Below the pieces are notes generated by a model. The model did not search any database, had not been told where the DNA came from, and was given only the letters and a program-made list of their open reading frames with translations. Below, one piece after another: positions 8,401-15,147 of a stretch of 15,925 nucleotides of DNA. A program made the position numbers and the translations under genes. Source of the DNA: JAGOLU01 sp964542665 (lineage in GTDB: Bacteria > Patescibacteriota > Microgenomatia > UBA1406 > GWC2-37-13). The stretch covers positions 1 through 15,925 of the forward strand of contig CAZIUF010000021.1 in NCBI GenBank assembly GCA_964542665.1, written 5' to 3'. How positions within the stretch are numbered: the stretch's first letter is position 1; every line of letters starts with the position of its first letter.

Positions 8401-8942
8401 TTCCAGTGCCCTTTTGTGTGGCTATATCCCGCATCAACATATTTCTTGGGGAGCTTAAAGTTCGGGCTAAAGCTTGCTTGCAGCCTATATCCGTTTTGGT
8501 CAGAGCTAAATCCGCACCAATTCTCGTTGTATTGCCCAGTAGTTACATCCTTGGGACTCCCCTCTTCAAGCGGACTATACACAGTACACATAAAGTCATT
8601 CCGCTTCGAAATTGATCTCCGCTGACTTGCAAGTACAAAATTATTTTCCCAGTTACTCATCGTGTATTTCCCATTTGCCTTTTCTGCCTTGACGTATATA
8701 TTTGCCTCTTCTTGCCAGATCGAAGGCAAAGACTTATCAGGTCGACCAAACTCAAACCTCCGTATGTAGATATCCCCCTCTGCCTGCGGTACAGTATCTT
8801 TTGCACATGTCGTCCATGTCTGGCCAGCAAGACAGATCTTCACAACCCCTTTACCCTCACCTGGCGTGGCAAAGACTGGTGGCACTAGCAACAAGCTTAG
8901 GAGTGTTGCCAAAAATACGATTGATAAAGATATATATTTCAT
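5427..8942 (-). CDS. Large modular Cys-containing surface protein
   Basis: An 1171-residue exported protein with no recognised overall family. It has a signal peptide (1-25, probable cleavage after VFA), a unique N-terminal module (28-220), and a Thr/Pro linker (222-247). Four tandem modules of about 100 residues follow, each opened by a Cys after a hydrophobic/Pro stretch (C256, C354, C455, C555). Modules 1 and 2 share C-x-[FY]-x2-TW and YAxP-x-x-VxC; modules 3 and 4 share [VY]YS and ST[DN] elements. A Cys-rich middle region follows (about 646-855), then beta-rich regions, the last at about 972-1075 resembling DUF11-type repeats. The protein ends with a membrane segment (about 1135-1153) and a charged tail. 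Its ATG overlaps the stop of the upstream parvulin-like gene by 4 nt, so translation is coupled. Likely an adhesin or envelope protein; function unknown. Confidence 0.88.
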   Translation of the reverse strand: MKYISLSIVFLATLLSLLLVPPVFATPGEGKGVVKICLAGQTWTTCAKDTVPQAEGDIYIRRFEFGRPDKSLPSIWQEEANIYVKAEKANGKYTMSNWENNFVLASQRRSISKRNDFMCTVYSPLEEGSPKDVTTGQYNENWCGFSSDQNGYRLQASFSPNFKLPKKYVDAGYSHTKGHWKIMNNQGSFIDRAEYNTKENGDRRVGDGGSISTYHFMFVLDSPQPTLTTTPSPTVAPQATPTSEAIPVSAVTDVLACPSNLPTAKDVFTPGSSIDIADSNKVNHPLQNPVGVVGKPIILASGNCSAKGTVITAGPEEGQCNFTVTWTTNDTKYAHPYVTCNSSLSMKIRPIPVCTAPSGHAKIVYPGDSFEVLKGSAIHTEGKPVISTSPSTTCAYDAETNKIKVSAEAVGDESCTYRSTWSGVEYATPNTVSCETTFDVSAPIRILKLKPILTCADDLITRPGNLTLAFDKKTTASGPDKDGVYSVSLSGKDTVHIAEAKSGSDTVNIVKTSQRDFTYDDAKDTTVRTVALSTDNASICVPGTKTVKVKPLFGCANGKVMTISPLVQFLGTQPVSSTPDSQGYYSIILTIDDPTVTITSSLSGIALIPGDANTFNHASAVAPYEYTVRFASTNANVCGSAPVRSICRAEKCVNANASPIINTPHTVAEGLRKSLLQDTTHPLHVQPFLDPGETDESNARSFTLTNSGRAGEQVGDKEVHIRYFLDCLSDDGTSTDTNRLSQLPCQDKKGEATLAPYQDITLGLGAVCSEWQLGVRYSYNPDDPALQQDFNKQSPNDTGLIVRSVARDEARCAQCSSFRCVPVAGDLPDTCSSDVTCAVTVKPKINFDLPPAVCEYESNQLKIPGTVTLPDGTSAKLKLGYKIIAPDSLRTDEIITTFNASQVKNESPFVFEVQWPGIRAVDTLVDVRISGYLYDIDTGLPLLTHPTNVHLRWQPSTDCPKPEAKSPSLTHRKKITNIHKEKGDSDHYIVSYTGYVLNDGNVPINQVRLEEFIKTANAEVLHLLTNQSSVTTGSQMILDSHSLQPGQAIGYTVAVRVNALEMSQICTEQTSMGMYDGLLIAPDPSASCANIISSVSNLLTVSNEESPIFVASRANGDVQGVTDTTTSTPQINLKMRTMILFTIGCGLLLGAIAVEESRLHTKTHRMMREDD

Positions 8943-9955
8943 TTTTCTAGTAATTCGTCTATTGAGTCTGAGCTTCTTTTCTGTCTATCTGAAATCTGTA
9001 AAATGGCGTAAAACGAGTCGTATGATTCTGATTTTTTTTGATCGAGATAGCTTTTCCCCGTAACTACTTCGCTATATGAACCAACTGGCTGGGACCAAAT
9101 AAGGCTCTGTATTGCAATATCCTCGACAAAACTATCTGTAGGCTTAAGGAAATCGTAGGCAACATATGTGTTCTGTGCATAGCCGGGATCTATCTCTTGG
9201 ACTGCTTTGGACTGGCTCAACTCTTGGCCGAGTGACTTCATCGTCACTTCTCCACTTTTGAGTCGTGCTAGGGCCGTATCCATGATTTTCTTAGCATTTG
9301 ATTTCCCCTGCTCTACCCCAATTGTTGAGGGGGTTGAGGGGTCGAAATAAATAGATATCATCTCAACATTCGCGTAACTCGTCCCTTTTGTTCGGAGATA
9401 TTCCTCTGACTTGGCAAGATCGTCAAATGTTGCTGTTTTGCCTGTAGATACATTCAAAGTCGCATCGCCTGATGTTTTAAAAGTATCGAGAATCTTCTGA
9501 GCAGCAGAGTCATCGGACACATCAATCGGACCCGTGAGATTGAATCCTTGAGTGATAGCGCCTGAATCTGTTGGGTTGCTAACGCTGGTTGGGGCAAGAA
9601 CTGGACTATCTGTAGGCACAACAATCTCGGTAAACAAACTGTCGCCCTCCTTGATCACGATCATTTTATCGAGGGTGTTGTTGCGTTTACTGAGTAAGCT
9701 TTCCCCATACTCACTCATGCTCACATACATACTTGATAATTTAGTCATCAAGCTCGTGCCTAAACCCTCGGTTTTTGTCTCAGTCGCAGCAGCTCTGTAC
9801 TCTTGATATGCTATTTTTGTAGTATCGAGCATCACACTTCTGATAAGTGCCATCACGTAGCCTGAGGTCATGATGGCTATGGTCATACACAAAAGAATGA
9901 ACCAGATCTGGCTATTTTGGTGTGGATGATCTTTTTTGATCGTTTCAGTGGCCAT
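8939..9955 (-). CDS. Membrane-anchored parvulin-like (PPIase-like) protein
   Basis: A 338-residue protein with a short cytoplasmic N-tail, one membrane segment (about 17-38) and an external remainder. Residues about 199-323 resemble a SurA/PpiC-type parvulin domain: a strand SIYFDPS, a helix AKKIMDTALARLKSGEVTMK followed by SLGQELSQSK, a segment where clients usually bind, VGSYSEVV, and the closing strand FYAILQISDRQ. Similarity is weak and the usual GDLG loop is not evident, so it may be a degenerate chaperone fold. It begins 8 nt after the cupredoxin-like gene, with a GGAG Shine-Dalgarno sequence overlapping that gene's stop, and overlaps the large surface gene by 4 nt. A plausible job is helping the large Cys-containing neighbour fold outside the membrane. 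Gene is certain, domain call moderate. Confidence 0.72.
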   Translation of the reverse strand: MATETIKKDHPHQNSQIWFILLCMTIAIMTSGYVMALIRSVMLDTTKIAYQEYRAAATETKTEGLGTSLMTKLSSMYVSMSEYGESLLSKRNNTLDKMIVIKEGDSLFTEIVVPTDSPVLAPTSVSNPTDSGAITQGFNLTGPIDVSDDSAAQKILDTFKTSGDATLNVSTGKTATFDDLAKSEEYLRTKGTSYANVEMISIYFDPSTPSTIGVEQGKSNAKKIMDTALARLKSGEVTMKSLGQELSQSKAVQEIDPGYAQNTYVAYDFLKPTDSFVEDIAIQSLIWSQPVGSYSEVVTGKSYLDQKKSESYDSFYAILQISDRQKRSSDSIDELLEK

Positions 9956-9963
9956 AGATATTG

Positions 9964-10464
9964 TTACTCCGTCACTTTAATGGCGCCTTTCATTGATTTA
10001 AAGACACTTAAATTACCGGTATATATGCTGGCAAGAAAGTCGTGTTCACCAGCTTGTAGAAATGGCTCAAATACGACGGTATGCGCTGACTCGCCAATAG
10101 TGAATTGAAAGCTTTTTTGGTCGTGTGCTGGGAAAAATATCCCCTGGTCTTCACCAAGCGATCTGCTAAATCGTAGAGTTAACTGGGTATTTTTGTGCAC
10201 AACTACTTCGTGTGTACTAAACCCTGTCTCGTTGGATATGTATATATCCACGACTTTCTTAGGAACGGATCCGTTTGCTGAAACTTTATTGATGCCGTCA
10301 GCGGTACTACTTGAGGTGTTTTGATATATTCTGGATGAATTGATTTGTGTTTGCAATAGAAACAGACCTAGAATAACTAAAATAAAGGCCATGATACCGA
10401 ACAAGAAAGAGTACTCTTCAATATGTGTAAGTTTTTGCGATAGCATGTGAAGTTTATTGGCCAT
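9964..10464 (-). CDS. Membrane-anchored cupredoxin-like protein without copper ligands
   Basis: About 166 residues from the ATG at 10464. An in-frame ATG at 10524 exists, but it would lie upstream of a good TTGACA -35 box, so I prefer the later start, which follows GGGG by 8 nt and GGAGGT by 15. A membrane helix spans about 19-37, then a Ser/Asn linker, then a beta domain (about 70-165): VDIYISNETGFSTHEVVV, TQLTLRF, and FLASIYTGNLSVFKSMKGAI. The last resembles the copper-loop end of cupredoxins (FxCxxxH..MxG), but the Cys and His positions hold Ala (A145) and Tyr (Y148), while a Met (M158) remains. Copper binding is therefore unlikely. First gene of the three-gene surface operon; function unknown. 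Confidence 0.7.
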   Translation of the reverse strand: MANKLHMLSQKLTHIEEYSFLFGIMAFILVILGLFLLQTQINSSRIYQNTSSSTADGINKVSANGSVPKKVVDIYISNETGFSTHEVVVHKNTQLTLRFSRSLGEDQGIFFPAHDQKSFQFTIGESAHTVVFEPFLQAGEHDFLASIYTGNLSVFKSMKGAIKVTE

Positions 10465-10489
10465 TGTAACGACCCCAATACCTCCATTC

Positions 10490-10518
10490 AAAGTAGTATA
10501 ATTTCGATGCGATGTCAA
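10490..10518 (-). promoter_or_regulatory. Promoter of the surface operon
   Basis: On the minus strand a perfect TTGACA -35 (10518-10513) is followed after exactly 17 bases by TACTTT (10495-10490), a weak -10 that keeps the key T, A and final T. Transcription would start near 10483, about 20 nt before the ATG at 10464. It overlaps the -10 of the divergent gene, so the two promoters probably compete. Confidence 0.5.
10497..10502 (+). promoter_or_regulatory. -10 box of the DUF916-like gene
   Basis: A consensus TATAAT ends 9 bases before the ATG at 10512, implying a leader of zero to three bases. No clear -35 or Shine-Dalgarno sequence is seen. The element lies within the spacer of the opposing promoter. 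Confidence 0.6.
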
Positions 10519-11489
10519 GCTCAACCATGCACAAAATGCCCTTAATTGTTATGGGTATTTTTTTATTACTCTCCTTTGGTTTTTTTGCTCGGGGGGCATA
10601 TGCGGTCGATACTGTCCATATTGACGTGTCACCTCGGCTTCAACACTACATTGTGAAGCCGGGTGCGAGCGCCTCAGCACAGCTCAAAATAATAAATCTC
10701 GGAGACCCCGCATATCTCTCTTTTGGTGTCAAACATGACCCATCTGTTTCTGTCGTCACGTCATCATCGCCTCAGTCAGTCTCATTGGGAGATGTGATCT
10801 TGTTTGAGAGAAACATGCAATTAGATTTTAAATTGAATATAAAACAGGATGAAAATCATCTGTTTGAAAATGACAGTGTGGTTACCTTTATCACATCGTC
10901 AAAAAATATTTTTGCTACACACCGACCTGGTATAAATATTGATCTTGAGCCCCAAATATATTCTCAGATTGTATTGAGTCATACTCAAGATGGCGCACTT
11001 GATATGCGACCACGGATCAGTATATTTCAGAATCCCCAAGGACATGTGGTGGTGAATAGCACCGATCAAACGGTTGATCTCATGGTGCAAAATACAGGAA
11101 AACATATGACGTATGTTTCTGGAACTGTCAAAATTATTGATCCCTCAGGTCAGACTGAGACTGTGAGTGTGCCCCGAACTGCAATATTTTCTCAAGATGT
11201 CCAAAAAGTCTCTATCAACAGGGTTCATGGTAACGCAACGCTTTGGTTCCCTCAAAATCGGCTCAAAATTGGAAGATACCAGGCGTTTGCAGAGTTGACT
11301 GTCCCCGGTCCAGATCGGATTAAGCTCTATAGCCAGACAACGTTCTTTGTGTTGTCCGAGACATTAGTTGTCTTTATTGTGGGGCTGGTGCTAGTATTGT
11401 TTGGTTGTATACTGTACATATACTTTAACTATTTGCACACTCGTGCATGGAAACCAATAAGTATTCAGAAATCTTCTCTAAACTCATAG
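10512..11489 (+). CDS. DUF916-like Ig-fold membrane protein
   Basis: A 325-residue protein with an N-terminal signal sequence (hydrophobic 9-24, probable cleavage after AYA at 31), a C-terminal membrane helix (about 283-307) and a short basic tail. It is thus a type I membrane protein with a large outer part. Two beta-rich Ig-like halves are visible. The first (about 34-130: IDVSPRLQHYIVKPGASASA, then LKIINLGD) resembles DUF916 and pilus-chaperone-like domains. The second (about 178-275: VDLMVQNTGKHMTYVSGTV, later LKIGRYQAFAELTV) resembles a transport-associated or CARDB-like domain. No catalytic residues are apparent. Its 3' end overlaps comEA by 43 nt in another frame, so the two are likely one operon. 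Exact function unknown; it probably binds a surface partner. Confidence 0.75.
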   Translation: MSSSTMHKMPLIVMGIFLLLSFGFFARGAYAVDTVHIDVSPRLQHYIVKPGASASAQLKIINLGDPAYLSFGVKHDPSVSVVTSSSPQSVSLGDVILFERNMQLDFKLNIKQDENHLFENDSVVTFITSSKNIFATHRPGINIDLEPQIYSQIVLSHTQDGALDMRPRISIFQNPQGHVVVNSTDQTVDLMVQNTGKHMTYVSGTVKIIDPSGQTETVSVPRTAIFSQDVQKVSINRVHGNATLWFPQNRLKIGRYQAFAELTVPGPDRIKLYSQTTFFVLSETLVVFIVGLVLVLFGCILYIYFNYLHTRAWKPISIQKSSLNS

Positions 11490-12154
11490 ACGAGGTCAAA
11501 GCAGCTGACGACAATAAGGCTCGATTGATAATACTTTTTAAGAAGCCTCTTGTGGTCTTGATGATCTGTTTTCTGGCTATTTTGCTCATCCAGTGGTACA
11601 AATCTAGCATCCACAAAACTGACCTACTGGCAGTAAATACAGTTCAGGTATCTGCACAAGACCCTGATAATTCTGCGAATTATATCTATGTTGATCTATC
11701 TGGCTCTGTTGTTGATCCTAAAGTCCATCGAGTACCTGAAAACACGCGCTTATTTGAGATATTGAGTGCGTCAGGAGGATTAAATGAGTTGGCAGATAGA
11801 TCATATTTTTACCGCAATTTCAACTTAGCGATGGTGTTACATGATCAAGACAAAATCTATGCTCCCAGTGTCAATGAGGTTGTTAGTGGAATATATCTGG
11901 AAAATAACAAACTAGTTTCTGCCTACAATAGTCAAACTACTACACAAGCCAAGCAACCGGCCTCAGGTGCAAATGGTAAAATTTCGATCAATACAGCAAG
12001 TCAAGCCCTTCTGGAGACCTTAAAGGGGGTAGGCGCTATCACCGCTTCACGGATCATTGCAGGCAGACCATATAAGACAGTGAATGAACTCGTAGATAAG
12101 GATATTTTGAAAGATGCACTGTTTGACTCAATCAAGGATCAATTAGATCTTTAA
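11447..12154 (+). CDS. comEA: ComEA-type DNA-uptake protein
   Basis: A 235-residue membrane-anchored double-stranded-DNA receptor for transformation. A cytoplasmic N-tail is followed by a membrane helix (about 34-49), an SLBB-type domain (about 79-142: YIYVDLSGSVVDPKVHRVPE and RLFEILSASGGL), a Gln/Thr linker, and a C-terminal helix-hairpin-helix domain (about 178-234: ISINTASQALLETLKGVG and ITASRIIAGRPYKTVNELV). This SLBB-plus-HhH order is the Gram-positive-type ComEA layout. The ATG at 11447 has no clear Shine-Dalgarno sequence and lies 43 nt inside the upstream gene. An in-frame TTG further down, preceded by AAGG, is an alternative start that would shorten the tail before the membrane helix. 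comEC follows after 6 nt. Confidence 0.93.
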   Translation: METNKYSEIFSKLIDEVKAADDNKARLIILFKKPLVVLMICFLAILLIQWYKSSIHKTDLLAVNTVQVSAQDPDNSANYIYVDLSGSVVDPKVHRVPENTRLFEILSASGGLNELADRSYFYRNFNLAMVLHDQDKIYAPSVNEVVSGIYLENNKLVSAYNSQTTTQAKQPASGANGKISINTASQALLETLKGVGAITASRIIAGRPYKTVNELVDKDILKDALFDSIKDQLDL

Positions 12155-12160
12155 TGCCTC

Positions 12161-12955
12161 ATGCAAATTGTTGATTATCATACTCTGAGGGAGTATATGA
12201 CTGAGGTGCAAGTCAAACTACTACTCGGTATGGTCATGGGAATTGATACCCCCAAAAGTCTCTTTGATAAACAACTTCAGATCGTTGGACTCACCCACAT
12301 GTTGGTACTATCAGGATCCAACATTTCTTTTCTCGTCCGTTTCTTTCAAAACATTATCCCCACAAGAAATGTCCGGTACTTCACGATGAGTACACTCATT
12401 TTTCTTGGATGCATTCCGTTTATTTTTGGAAGTGAGCCTTCAACGATTCGAGCCGTCATAATGGCTACAATTCCTCTGATAGCAAGCCTGTCCAGTCGGG
12501 CAAGCCAGCAATTGCACGTAATTATCCTTTGTGGACTACTGATGCTTATATTTGATCCCAGCTACTTATCGAGTATATCGTTTCAGCTCTCTTTTGCAGC
12601 TGTAATAGGCATAGCTACTTTTGATCAAAAAGAGCTCATTGTTGAAAATGATCAAAATATGGCCAAAAAGTACATTCTGGGCACTTTACGTACCACACTA
12701 GCTGCCCAATCACTGACAACACCAATCATTTTTTACCATTTTGGGAGCATCTCTGTCATATCAGCAGTTGCAAATCTACTGGTCAGCTGGACAGTTCCCT
12801 TGATTATGGTCATGGGTCTACCATATATCCTCATCACAAGTCAGTTCCCACAATTGGGTCACTTCCTGACATTGCCTCTAAGTTATATCATGCAGTATTT
12901 TGAGTTTGTGACTGTTCTGCTTAGTTCACTTCCATATGGCCAAATCACGTATTAG
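12161..12955 (+). CDS. comEC: Minimal ComEC (competence membrane domain only)
   Basis: A 264-residue polytopic membrane protein corresponding to the ComEC/Rec2 competence domain, the channel that passes single-stranded DNA into the cell. Family signatures are all present: LLLGMVMGID near the N-terminus, VGLTHMLVLSGSNISFLV (42-59), EPSTIRAVIMATIP (92-105), SSISFQLSFAAVIGI (137-151), and PIIFYHFGSISVISAVANLL (188-207). Full-length ComEC is around 700 residues or more. Here the N-terminal DUF4131/OB part and the C-terminal metallo-beta-lactamase-like nuclease are both missing. The ends fall at natural domain borders, so this looks like a stand-alone core rather than a broken gene. It is followed by a long tract with no gene, so the nuclease, if present, is encoded elsewhere. 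Confidence 0.92.
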   Translation: MQIVDYHTLREYMTEVQVKLLLGMVMGIDTPKSLFDKQLQIVGLTHMLVLSGSNISFLVRFFQNIIPTRNVRYFTMSTLIFLGCIPFIFGSEPSTIRAVIMATIPLIASLSSRASQQLHVIILCGLLMLIFDPSYLSSISFQLSFAAVIGIATFDQKELIVENDQNMAKKYILGTLRTTLAAQSLTTPIIFYHFGSISVISAVANLLVSWTVPLIMVMGLPYILITSQFPQLGHFLTLPLSYIMQYFEFVTVLLSSLPYGQITY

Positions 12956-13787
12956 AAGCAATATCACTGAAATACAACACTGCTAAATACAGAGTGTTTA
13001 GGATTAGCACAAAAGAAGGCCATTTTCAAAGATGGAAAAGAAACAAGTCATAAGCCACGCAACAATAAAAAGAATATTGCAACTCAAAATACCCACTAAA
13101 ATTACTATTTGCAGTAGATAATTCATGAAATTGTGGAAAAATTGTGCCACAATCGATATATTCTCTATTTTCATATGGAGCTTCAAAGCAATAGATATGT
13201 AATATTTCGATCAACTTAATGCAACGCAATTACAATTATTAAAGAAATTCAATATAAGCATAAAAAAGTAGGGACGATAAGCATTGCGTGCTAATCAAAA
13301 TAGAAAATTTGTACTTCGTCCTAGCATTCTTCCAATTTCAAGAAAGCATTGATTGACAAAAACTATCAAACGACGCAGAATTTCAATAATCGAATGAACA
13401 AATTATCTAAAAACAAGAAAAAGAATGAGGATCGAACACTAAAAACCTGATATTTTAAAATATTTGATAAATGCTATAAAAATAGCAGAATTTAACCTTA
13501 AAAAGACGTATTATTACGCTTCATCGCAAGCGCATATTGCTATAAATACCTAAACCCTGAAGTAAAAGTGATAGCAGTAGATAAAATAATTGCCACATCT
13601 TGGAATAAATCGATCAATAAAGAATCGTGCATAAATCCCATAGTTAAAAAATTACATAAATTGCTCGAGAAATTTGAAAATATTTGAACAAAAAATCAAT
13701 CTAAATTATCCGCCAAAATATATTAATAATACTAAAATAGGTTAAACTAATAGGGCTTTGTAAAAGCACTTAGTATGTGCGCATTTG

Positions 13788-13831
13788 TAATTAATACAAG
13801 TAAATAAATTTTTGGTAATTTGTATTAATTA
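13788..13831. repeat. 12-bp perfect inverted repeat
   Basis: TAATTAATACAA (13788-13799) and TTGTATTAATTA (13820-13831) are exact reverse complements separated by 20 bases. A 10-bp palindrome, ATTACGTAAT (13837-13846), lies just to the right. The site is about 40 bases before the -35 of the next gene, so it could be an operator, or a recombination site given that gene's integrase-like domain. Confidence 0.6.
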
Positions 13832-13868
13832 TTGTTATTACGTAATGAATTGCTACACCACTTCTCTA

Positions 13869-13897
13869 TTGATTAATTTTACTTATATCGTTATTAT
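13869..13897 (+). promoter_or_regulatory. Promoter of the integrase-domain membrane protein gene
   Basis: TTGATT (13869-13874) and TATTAT (13892-13897) are 17 bases apart, a good sigma-70-type pair. The ATG lies 12 bases beyond the -10, so the leader would be about 6 nt, without room for a Shine-Dalgarno sequence. Confidence 0.6.
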
Positions 13898-13909
13898 TAC
13901 TAAGTAAAT

Positions 13910-14680
13910 ATGCTAAAAATTTCTGACAATAAGGCTCTATATCTCCAAGATATTTCAATAAACGAATATCCCGCTAATACTCAGCGTATTATCCGTTCTT
14001 CTATCGATTATTTTTGTAGGTGGGCAGATGCAACAACGGACAAAGGTAGCATCTTAACTGTAGGGTATTTGGAGAGTTTGCTTAGTCAGTATCATTCTCA
14101 TCTTATTTCGTTGAATACTGCAGCAAGCAACCTACGATCCAAGTTAAAATATGCAAAATTGTTTGTCCTTTGGCTCCAAAGTGCACTATCTGCTAAAGCC
14201 AACGGCAATAGTTTGCCTCTACTCAACCTACCTGTTACTCATAGTGATAGGTTTAGGAGCAATAAGTACCCTTTTTATGCATTAATTTTTCTAGCAACAT
14301 GTATATTGCTGTATATTTTTTATCTTATAGTGCCAAGTGTCCTAGGTCCTCTTTCCTCGCGTGATAAATATTACGTTATTAACTCTACCAAGAGCATCAA
14401 TATCCAACTCAATCCATCTTCATCTGTTTTGAACTCAAATAGCCTCAATAGTTCTTCTTTTGTGTTCAAATTTATTCGTGACACAAAGGGCACAGGCACA
14501 CTCATCATCTACTGTCCTGTCTCGTATTTAAGTATGGAGCCTAAAATCAACATTATTAGTGTCCCACTATCCTCATGCACATCAACGGATAAGGATGCGT
14601 CTAACGAACTAATTGATTTTAGCGGCTATGTCGATGTCTTTGTTGATGCTCAATTCATCGCTCGAAGGGTATTAAACTAA
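13910..14680 (+). CDS. Membrane protein with tyrosine-recombinase-like core-binding N-terminal domain
   Basis: A 256-residue protein of unknown function. Residues about 17-92 resemble the helical core-binding (SAM-like) domain of phage integrases: NTQRIIRSSIDYFCRWAD, a central YLESLLSQYHSHLISLNTAA, and LRSKLKYAKLFVLWLQSAL. There is no catalytic domain, so no Arg-His-Arg-Tyr set. A basic stretch is followed by one strong membrane helix (about 120-143), then an outer region (about 150-256) that is Ser/Asn-rich near 168-183 and beta-rich with two Cys (C202, C223). The putative DNA-binding part would thus face the cytoplasm and the rest the outside. The gene has its own promoter and stands alone between two AT-rich tracts. 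The domain match is by eye and only moderate; a simple helical bundle is the alternative. Confidence 0.6.
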   Translation: MLKISDNKALYLQDISINEYPANTQRIIRSSIDYFCRWADATTDKGSILTVGYLESLLSQYHSHLISLNTAASNLRSKLKYAKLFVLWLQSALSAKANGNSLPLLNLPVTHSDRFRSNKYPFYALIFLATCILLYIFYLIVPSVLGPLSSRDKYYVINSTKSINIQLNPSSSVLNSNSLNSSSFVFKFIRDTKGTGTLIIYCPVSYLSMEPKINIISVPLSSCTSTDKDASNELIDFSGYVDVFVDAQFIARRVLN

Positions 14681-15147
14681 GTTTTTTGCTTTTTGCCTTT
14701 TTAGACTGTTTTGGCGATCTAAATTCTACTACTTAGTTACTGGCAGTATTCTAAAACTTCTGCTAATTTTCGACTTTTGTACTTTTTTATTGTACAAAAT
14801 ATGTAGTATTTGAGAGTTTTAAGACACATTTTTCTTATATTTTTCTTTATTTTATTTTTTTAAATTTTCTTGTTCTTGATTAATATTTGATTTTTTATCT
14901 ATTTTATATCTTGGTTTATTATCTTATAGCCATTTTTAATAATTTCCGCTGTTTTTTATGATTTCCAAGTTCATTTGAGTTATGAATATGCTCCGAAATA
15001 GTATTTCCGTACAATACATATCGTCAATGTCCATTTTTACTTCTTTTTTTCAATTTTTATGTGATTTTTCTTGATTTTTTCCTAATTATCAGTAATCTAA
15101 ATAGACTGCCAGTCTCATTTTTGTATCATTTTTACTGTAATATGGCT
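14681..15147. other. AT-rich intergenic tract, T-biased on the plus strand
   Basis: 467 bases without a credible gene; the longest minus-strand ATG frame I noticed is about 30 codons. The plus strand is very T-rich, mirroring the A-rich tract at 12956-13740. An 8-bp hairpin TTTTGTAC/GTACAAAA (14775-14782 with 14792-14799) lies about 95 nt after the preceding gene. A small stem AGACT/AGTCT (15103-15107 with 15111-15115) followed by CATTTTTG could be a weak plus-strand terminator. Confidence 0.65.

Larger units (their letters stand above)
12956..13909. other. AT-rich intergenic tract, A-biased on the plus strand
   Basis: About 954 bases without a credible gene. The plus strand is visibly A-rich from about 13010 to 13740, unlike the genes to the left. 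The longest open stretch I traced by eye is 13502-13687 (61 codons, Lys/Ile/Asn-rich, no ATG), which is within chance for such composition. A loose hairpin TGCTAA/TTAGCA (12981-12986 with 13004-13009) follows comEC without a T-run, so it is a poor terminator. A 12-bp inverted repeat and a promoter occupy the right end. No tRNA, CRISPR or DnaA-box cluster is seen. Confidence 0.7.

Noticed and set aside
10465..10524. Longer start of the cupredoxin-like gene at 10524
   Set aside because: It would start upstream of the TTGACA promoter box, overlap the divergent gene, and add 20 residues without features.
13502..13687. 61-codon open stretch in the A-rich tract
   Set aside because: No start codon, composition is just Lys/Ile/Asn as expected of A-rich DNA, and no family resemblance; it could be a relic but cannot be supported.
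12956..13909. Origin of replication or CRISPR array in the AT-rich tract
   Set aside because: No cluster of DnaA boxes and no regularly spaced repeats were seen.
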